From Desulfobacteraceae bacterium (lineage in GTDB: Bacteria; Desulfobacterota; Desulfobacteria; Desulfobacterales; Desulfobacteraceae): a stretch of 9,744 nucleotides of DNA. Below the pieces are notes generated by a model. That model was not told where the DNA came from, ran no database searches, and saw nothing but the letters and a program-made list of their open reading frames with translations. Both the position numbers and the translations under genes were made by a program. Below are positions 5,271-9,744 of this stretch, in pieces. Each line of letters opens with the position of its first letter. Positions within the stretch are counted from its first letter, which is position 1. The stretch covers positions 1 to 9,744 of the forward strand of contig JAAEMC010000724.1 in the NCBI GenBank assembly GCA_024225895.1, read 5' to 3'.

Positions 5271-6677
5271 CTAAAATCCAAGCTCTGTCCATCTTTCTTT
5301 CACCCTGGCCACCACATCAGGATCAAGCTCAATGGGTATTGGTTTCTTTTTCCACTCATAGGGGATGGTTGCGTCTAAAAGAAGCCGGCCCGTAATTTCT
5401 CTTGCTTCAATGGGTAATGAAGGATCCAGCGGTGTTGAACGCCCTCTTTTTATTACCTGGGAACGGTTGGGCTGGAACCTGAAACTTAAAGCATACATGA
5501 CCCTGGGGATATCCCACGGATCAATATCCTCATCCACCACAATTACGGTCTTCAGGCCATACGCCCCCATTTCAGTTGAGATGGATGCGGTAAGCACCTG
5601 ATCCACATGGCCCGGATACATCTGTTTCATGGAAATAATGGCAAGGAAACGGCCTGCACCTTCCGGCGGACAATATACAGCTTTCAATCCCGGTATATGC
5701 ATATCGTTGAGCTGCTGCCAGAGGGTGGCACCATAGGACAATGCCATGGTCATGTGAGAATCCGTGACCGCACGTCCGACTGTTGTTCCCCAGAATATGG
5801 GATTATTTCTAAAAGTCACACATTTAACATCAATAAAATTCCTGGGATCAGTTCCCACACCGGAGTAGTAACCGGTATACTCGCCAAAAGGACCTTCTTC
5901 CATGAATTTTTCCGCATCCACATATCCTTCAACCACGATTTCGGCATGGGCAGGAATCGGCAGATCAACCACTTCGCCTTTGACCACTTCAATGGCTTCG
6001 CCTCTGAAAGCACCGGCAACATCATATTCACTGGTAAAGGCACTGACCCTGGCAGCCCCGAGAATAAATAATATTGGATCACATCCCACAATTGAGGCGA
6101 CGGGCATGGGTTTTCCCAGTGCCTGGTATTTTTTCAGCATGATGTCCGCATGTTTTCCCTTAATAAACTGTGTACCGATTTTATCCTTAGCCAGAAGCTG
6201 GCTTCTATAGGTGCCCAAGTTCACCCAGCCCGAATCCGGGTCTTTGGTGATAATGAAATGAGCAGTACCGTAATATTGCCCCCCATCCAGAGGATAGTAT
6301 TGGGGAACCGGAAATTTATTCAGGTCCACCTCATCACCCATCATGATATTTTCTTTACAGGGTGCTTTGGCCTTATCAACATATTTGGGCGGTATGGGGT
6401 TTTTTGCTTTCTCGGCCCAACCTTTATAAAGTTCGGTCAAGCTGGAATCTTCCGGCATTCCCATGATAATGGCCAAACGTTGAACTGTTGTACATACACT
6501 GGTAATAACCGGAGATACATGGTCCTTTACATTTTCAAACAACAGGGCCGGGCCCTGAGCCTCTTCATTGAGTTTTGCAATATGGGAGAGCTCCAGATTC
6601 CAGTCAACTTCAGCCGAAATGCGTTTTAACAGTCCTTTTTCCTCACATTCTGCGACAAAATCTCTCATGTCTTTCAT
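5271..6677 (-). CDS. ubiD: UbiD-family prFMN-dependent (de)carboxylase, candidate phenylphosphate carboxylase subunit
   Basis: Likely the ring carboxylase, converting phenylphosphate plus CO2 to 4-hydroxybenzoate with prenylated FMN. Seen: 468 residues, close to the Thauera PpcA/PpcB subunits as I recall them. The cofactor and catalytic residues can be placed by spacing against fungal Fdc1. Asn153 and Arg158 (W-V-N-L-G-T-Y-R) match N168/R173; His176 (K-G-K-H) matches H191; Glu217 (T-S-E-Y-D-V-A-G-A-F-R-G-E) fits the third metal/phosphate ligand. Glu261 and Glu266 (E-G-P-F-G-E-Y-T-G-Y) match E277/E282. No key residue is missing. The ATG at 6677 has AGGAG 8 bases before it. UbiX, needed to make the cofactor, is encoded at 99-740 in the same operon. 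Only one UbiD is present, unlike the PpcA+PpcB pair of Thauera, so it could act alone or as a homo-oligomer. A decarboxylase for another hydroxyarene acid is possible. Confidence 0.9.
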   Translation of the reverse strand: MKDMRDFVAECEEKGLLKRISAEVDWNLELSHIAKLNEEAQGPALLFENVKDHVSPVITSVCTTVQRLAIIMGMPEDSSLTELYKGWAEKAKNPIPPKYVDKAKAPCKENIMMGDEVDLNKFPVPQYYPLDGGQYYGTAHFIITKDPDSGWVNLGTYRSQLLAKDKIGTQFIKGKHADIMLKKYQALGKPMPVASIVGCDPILFILGAARVSAFTSEYDVAGAFRGEAIEVVKGEVVDLPIPAHAEIVVEGYVDAEKFMEEGPFGEYTGYYSGVGTDPRNFIDVKCVTFRNNPIFWGTTVGRAVTDSHMTMALSYGATLWQQLNDMHIPGLKAVYCPPEGAGRFLAIISMKQMYPGHVDQVLTASISTEMGAYGLKTVIVVDEDIDPWDIPRVMYALSFRFQPNRSQVIKRGRSTPLDPSLPIEAREITGRLLLDATIPYEWKKKPIPIELDPDVVARVKERWTELGF

Positions 6678-6699
6678 AAAATTTACTCCTTTGTCCGTT

Positions 6700-6729
6700 G
6701 TAACCCAATGAAGTGAAAGATAGGGTTAC
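6700..6729. promoter_or_regulatory. Inverted repeat GTAACCC-N16-GGGTTAC upstream of ubiD
   Basis: Two perfect 7-base arms (6700-6706 and 6723-6729) are separated by 16 bases, ending 22 bases before the UbiD start codon. The arm centres are 23 bases apart, about two helical turns, as in some dimeric operator sites. It could equally form a weak hairpin in the leader. No regulator is known, so the operator role is a guess. Confidence 0.3.
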
Positions 6730-6760
6730 CCGTGCCTTGTGCACTGATTTGTATTTTTGT

Positions 6761-6784
6761 CCAGGCCCCAACTTCAGGGTCTGG
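6761..6784 (-). other. Imperfect stem-loop downstream of ppsB
   Basis: On the transcript CCAG-A-CCC-U-G pairs with U-G-GGG-C-CUGG around a 4-base AAGU loop region, with one A-C mismatch and two G-U pairs. No U-run follows on the minus strand (the next bases are A-rich), so it is not a standard intrinsic terminator. It may protect the ppsAB end of a processed message. Confidence 0.4.
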
Positions 6785-6846
6785 TATTAAAAACAAGCTT
6801 AATAATGCGATCCCCAGCCAATCCGAATATTAAAAAAATAAACTGG

Positions 6847-7926
6847 TTAAAGCTTTTTCCCCATAACAAGACCCGCACAAATATGTTCAAGGGCAGATGA
6901 TCTCTTTTCCATGACCGGCTCCATCTTTTTATCGCTCCAGACTGTTTCCGGCCTGCTTTGAAGGATCATGATATTCGCCTTACCCGGCGTATCCTTGTCA
7001 ATGGCCCATTCAATATCCATTGGTTTTCCATAATGCTTTTCAATCCGTTTTCCGATCTTGGCAAGTTCAATGGCATCCTTATCCACCAAGCACTGGATAT
7101 CCATTCTTTCGGTAGGCACATCCTGTTTTACGACGCAATGGCATTCCGGATCCCGGGTATAGAGGATGGTTTTGGTACAAATTGACTTTTTGACAATTTC
7201 ATCAGTAATCTTGTTGATCACAAAATTATCCGGTGTGCATTCGCCACTGACCACGCTCTCACCAAAACCCCAATTGGCATCAATAACAATGGAAGACCGG
7301 TCACCATTGGCCGGATTTATTGTAAACATGACACCAGCGGTCCAGGCATTGGCCATCTTCTGAATCCCGACCGATATTTTGACCTGATCATGGGGAAATC
7401 CCATTTTCGCCCGATAATATATTGCGCGAGCCGTAAAAAGGCTGGACCAGCATTTTTTAACATGGGTGATGATGCCATCCACCCCCCTTATCCAGAGGAA
7501 GGTATCCTGCTGCCCGGCAAAGCTTGCGCCGGGCAGGTCTTCTGCAGTTGCGCTTGATCTTACTGCGGCAGGAACTGCCGGAACATTGCACCGCTTGGAA
7601 AGCCTTCTGTAGAATTCGCCAATATAGTCCTGCAGATCGTCCTCTACCTTCGTATTTTCAATAAGTGCCCTGATTTTTTTACTTGCCTTTTCCCCGGATG
7701 CAACGTCATCGGGTTGAACACTTTCCAATATCCTGAAGATCTCTTTTTTAATATTTCCCTGTTTAAGAAAAAGATCATAGGCCTTTGTGGTAACCGCAAA
7801 TCCGGGCGGTACTGGGATATCTGCCTTTAATAATTCACCCAGACTGGCGTTTTTACCGCCGGCAAGGGGAATGGATTCCAGATCGCACTCTTCAAACCAG
7901 AGCACATAATCATATCTCTTTTTCAT
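6847..7926 (-). CDS. ppsB: Phenylphosphate synthase subunit B (ATP-binding half of PEP synthase)
   Basis: Likely the ~40 kDa subunit that binds MgATP and phosphorylates the histidine of PpsA, with AMP and phosphate as products. Seen: 359 residues, matching the N-terminal nucleotide-binding part of PEP synthase/PPDK only. Motifs are A-G-G-K-N-A-S-L-G-E-L-L (22-33, ATP-contacting Lys25), P-P-G-F-A-V-T (40-46), V-R-S-S-A-T-A-E-D (122-130, Arg123), A-G-Q-Q-D-T-F-L (137-144), G-V-M-F-T (198-202), D-I-E-W (304-307) and L-Q-S-R-P-E-T (322-328). The protein ends about 30 residues after the last motif, with no swivelling domain, so it must work with a separate partner; ppsA lies 9 bases upstream. The A-G-G string of the ppsA stop region is a poor ribosome site, so translational coupling to ppsA is likely. 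A stand-alone PEP synthase fragment is the alternative, but the split architecture and neighbours favour PpsB. Confidence 0.93.
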   Translation of the reverse strand: MKKRYDYVLWFEECDLESIPLAGGKNASLGELLKADIPVPPGFAVTTKAYDLFLKQGNIKKEIFRILESVQPDDVASGEKASKKIRALIENTKVEDDLQDYIGEFYRRLSKRCNVPAVPAAVRSSATAEDLPGASFAGQQDTFLWIRGVDGIITHVKKCWSSLFTARAIYYRAKMGFPHDQVKISVGIQKMANAWTAGVMFTINPANGDRSSIVIDANWGFGESVVSGECTPDNFVINKITDEIVKKSICTKTILYTRDPECHCVVKQDVPTERMDIQCLVDKDAIELAKIGKRIEKHYGKPMDIEWAIDKDTPGKANIMILQSRPETVWSDKKMEPVMEKRSSALEHICAGLVMGKKL

Positions 7927-7935
7927 GAGATGAAT

Positions 7936-9744
7936 TTACCTTTCAATGTAAATTTTACCAGTATCGCCGTTTACTTTAATTTTCATACCTGACTTGATAA
8001 TTGCTGTTCCCTGGCCAGTACCCACAACCGCAGGCATACCGTATTCACGGCAGACAATGGCTGCATGGCACATGATACCTCCCACATCAGTGACAACAGC
8101 TTTGATTTTCTGGAATATCGGAGCCCAGGAAGGAGATGTAGTGGGTGCTACAAGAATTTCACCCTCTTTGAGTTCTCCTATATCGTCAACCGAACGACAG
8201 ACTCTTGCGATACCCTCAACAACACCCGGTGATCCTGCAAAACCTTCCATTTCATTGACTTTGTCCGGATCTCCGATTTCTTTTAATTTGGCCCATGCGG
8301 CCATGCTATCATTGGTAATACCCCAGAGCACGATGGTGAAAGGTTCTGCAATGGTTTCAGGTGGTGTTCCCACAGCCGGAATAGGCCTGTTTTCTTTAAA
8401 TTTCTGATAAACGCCCTTCCGCCACTCAATTTCCTCAGGCCAGTGTAACGGTCCATATCCCTTTGTACCGGTTGCCCAGGATGTGACAAGATCCCATAAT
8501 GCCTGTTTGATTTCATGGCGGGAGAGATACCAGATATCCTCCACATCATTGATAAATTGCTTTTGGGCAAGGATGGCTGAAACGTCCCTCATCTTATTCC
8601 AGAATACGGAATGGAACCAATGCTCAACATAAAACATATGATTTTCAACGTAGGGGAATACAAGTTCCGAAGTCCCATGGAGCTGATCAAAAGTCTGTCT
8701 GTCTTGATCGGTTTTTAAAAGGCTTCTGTATTCCGCAATCAAATTTATACGTTCTTCTTTTATCTTTTCCATTGGGCGATCTATGGATTCACCCTGAATG
8801 AGTTTATCAACATAAATACGGACCGAACTTAAAGGAATATTAAGATTGTCATTCCAGGAAATATCCTGGTGATACCATCCGGTTCCGGTTGAGATATAAA
8901 ACCATGGGTATTTGGCTTTATCCCATGCAGCAGCCCATTCTCTTCCATTCTCAGAATCCTTAAGGTCTTTGATCACATCTTCCACATCTTTGGCATCATC
9001 GCCAATCTTTGAGACGATATCCAATTCAACGGCAAGTTTTGCCAATTTTTTTAGTTCTTCATCCGGGCGGTATAAAATCACATCAATACCGGCCACCATC
9101 TGTGTGATCTTCTGAAGCGGGATATCCGGAAATGCCTTTGTACAAAAATCAACAAATGTCACATAGGATGCATACCCCAGATTTAGAAATTCAAAATGAT
9201 ACTGCCAGCAGCGAATTCCCAGGTCTATCAATCGGTCATAATTTTTTAAGAGTTCATATCCGCTGGATGTGCCCAGCCCGTTCTTCACAACTGAGATATC
9301 TTCCATATCAGGCAAAGGCTTAATTTCCAGTTTTTCAAGGTCTGAAATAATGCCCTTCATCTTATTTTCCCACTGGTCATGGAGTTTATCCCAATTTTCA
9401 TAATAATAACCTGCTCTTTCCATAAATAAGGGAACCCTTGCCTCAACTTCCTTTGGATCGGTTACAGGGACCGGAGATATATAGATATTTCCATTGATAA
9501 TTCTATGGTCTATGCCATAAGCCGGCGGGATCATGAAAATCCGGGTATTAAACTGTGATAGAGCCAGGAACCAGGCTTCATCCCAGATAATATCAAAGGG
9601 ATACAAGGGTTCAGGATAGTGAAGAGCGTCATTGAACCAGAACATATTATCTTCATAAGCTTCTCTTTCTTTATCCTTTGTTGAAAAACCATAGTGGTAG
9701 GGGTACATTCTCTCCCAACCTTCAGTTCCTGGTATTGTTTCTAT
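7936..9744 (-). CDS. ppsA: Phenylphosphate synthase subunit A (PEP-synthase-like phosphohistidine core), 5' partial
   Basis: Likely the ~70 kDa catalytic subunit of phenylphosphate synthase, which takes a phosphoryl group onto a histidine and passes it to phenol. Seen: the frame holds 590 codons from the ATG at 9708, but it stays open for 12 more codons to the window edge. Those residues include G-T-E-G-W-E-R directly before M-Y-P-Y-H-Y, which I recall as conserved near the start of PpsA proteins, so the true start is probably outside. Counting from 9708, a long helical, Trp/Tyr-rich region (1-485) precedes a PEP-enzyme swivelling domain (about 489-590). That domain has A-G-S-P-G-V-V-E-G at 491-499 and the catalytic motif T-D-V-G-G-x3-H-A-A-I-V-x-R-E-Y-G with His548. 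In Thauera the phosphorylated histidine lies at about residue 569, which fits a few missing N-terminal residues. There is no PEP/pyruvate-binding barrel, as in PpsA and unlike full PEP synthase. The gap to ppsB is 9 bases. The substrate could instead be catechol or another phenol. Confidence 0.9.
   Translation of the reverse strand: METIPGTEGWERMYPYHYGFSTKDKEREAYEDNMFWFNDALHYPEPLYPFDIIWDEAWFLALSQFNTRIFMIPPAYGIDHRIINGNIYISPVPVTDPKEVEARVPLFMERAGYYYENWDKLHDQWENKMKGIISDLEKLEIKPLPDMEDISVVKNGLGTSSGYELLKNYDRLIDLGIRCWQYHFEFLNLGYASYVTFVDFCTKAFPDIPLQKITQMVAGIDVILYRPDEELKKLAKLAVELDIVSKIGDDAKDVEDVIKDLKDSENGREWAAAWDKAKYPWFYISTGTGWYHQDISWNDNLNIPLSSVRIYVDKLIQGESIDRPMEKIKEERINLIAEYRSLLKTDQDRQTFDQLHGTSELVFPYVENHMFYVEHWFHSVFWNKMRDVSAILAQKQFINDVEDIWYLSRHEIKQALWDLVTSWATGTKGYGPLHWPEEIEWRKGVYQKFKENRPIPAVGTPPETIAEPFTIVLWGITNDSMAAWAKLKEIGDPDKVNEMEGFAGSPGVVEGIARVCRSVDDIGELKEGEILVAPTTSPSWAPIFQKIKAVVTDVGGIMCHAAIVCREYGMPAVVGTGQGTAIIKSGMKIKVNGDTGKIYIER

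Larger units (their letters stand above)
6678..6846 (-). other. 169-base gap between ppsB and ubiD with two inverted repeats
   Basis: This is the longest stretch here without a credible gene. It holds an imperfect hairpin (6761-6784) and a 7-bp inverted repeat (6700-6706 / 6723-6729). A good ribosome site, AGGAG at 8 bases from the ATG, serves the UbiD gene. No clear sigma-70 or sigma-54 promoter could be read. None of the three minus-strand frames has a plausible start plus a long open stretch. It may hold an internal promoter, an operator or an mRNA processing site separating ppsAB from the downstream genes. Confidence 0.5.

Noticed and set aside
5607..6071. Long open frame on the + strand inside ubiD (154 codons)
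   Set aside because: It is antisense to a well-supported UbiD gene with all catalytic residues, and its translation shows no recognisable domain.
6150..6629. Long open frame on the + strand inside ubiD (159 codons)
   Set aside because: It is antisense to the conserved N-terminal half of UbiD, with no ribosome site or domain.
6731..6846. A frame in the ppsB-ubiD gap with an in-frame TGA (after N-T-R-P), examined as a second selenoprotein
   Set aside because: It has no ATG or GTG start, no ribosome site and no nearby cysteine, and it ends soon after the TGA.
7994..8407. Open frame on the + strand inside ppsA (137 codons)
   Set aside because: It is antisense to the phosphohistidine domain of PpsA and is explained by codon composition.
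1..9744. CRISPR arrays, tRNA or rRNA genes, insertion sequences, attachment sites
   Set aside because: No regularly spaced repeats, cloverleaf candidates, transposase frames or terminal repeats were seen on either strand.

Overview
The window is one dense, single-direction gene block: every gene I can support lies on the minus strand and is read from about 9744 down to 1. The gene set is that of an anaerobic phenol (or related phenolic) activation and carboxylation operon. The DNA is moderately AT-rich. The combination of a phenylphosphate synthase, UbiD/UbiX proteins, a CoA ligase and a candidate selenoprotein would fit a strictly anaerobic sulfate reducer of the Desulfobacterota (Desulfobacula/Desulfobacterium-like). 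That assignment is inference from gene content, not from a marker gene.

Layout in order of transcription: ppsA (histidine-phosphorylated core of phenylphosphate synthase, 9744-7936, running off the right edge); ppsB (ATP-grasp half, 7926-6847); a 169-base gap with two inverted repeats; a UbiD-family (de)carboxylase (6677-5271); a previously hidden 53-codon reading frame with an in-frame TGA, proposed to be a small selenoprotein (5266-5105); an AMP-forming aryl/acyl-CoA ligase with a GTG start (5070-3418); a 13-bp stem-loop; a Tm-1-like/UPF0261 protein (3354-2137); an HD-domain hydrolase overlapping it by one base (2137-1532); ppsC, the CBS-domain stimulating protein (1471-821); ubiX, the flavin prenyltransferase that makes the UbiD cofactor (740-99); and the first 24 codons of a further gene running off the left edge (73-1).

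How they would work together: PpsA+PpsB, stimulated by PpsC, use ATP to phosphorylate phenol to phenylphosphate. The UbiD protein, charged with prenylated FMN made by UbiX, would carboxylate the ring to 4-hydroxybenzoate. The CoA ligase would trap the acid as its CoA thioester for ring reduction encoded elsewhere. The roles of the Tm-1-like protein, the HD protein and the candidate selenoprotein are not known to me. No HAD-type delta subunit (PpcD) and no second UbiD paralogue is visible, so the carboxylase here differs from the Thauera PpcABCD enzyme, unless those genes lie outside the window.

The most interesting item is the candidate selenoprotein at 5105-5266. A single reading frame starts 4 bases after the ubiD stop, carries a C-x-x-U motif at its TGA followed by C-C, can fold into a SECIS-like hairpin just after the TGA, and fills what would otherwise be the longest gap in the operon.
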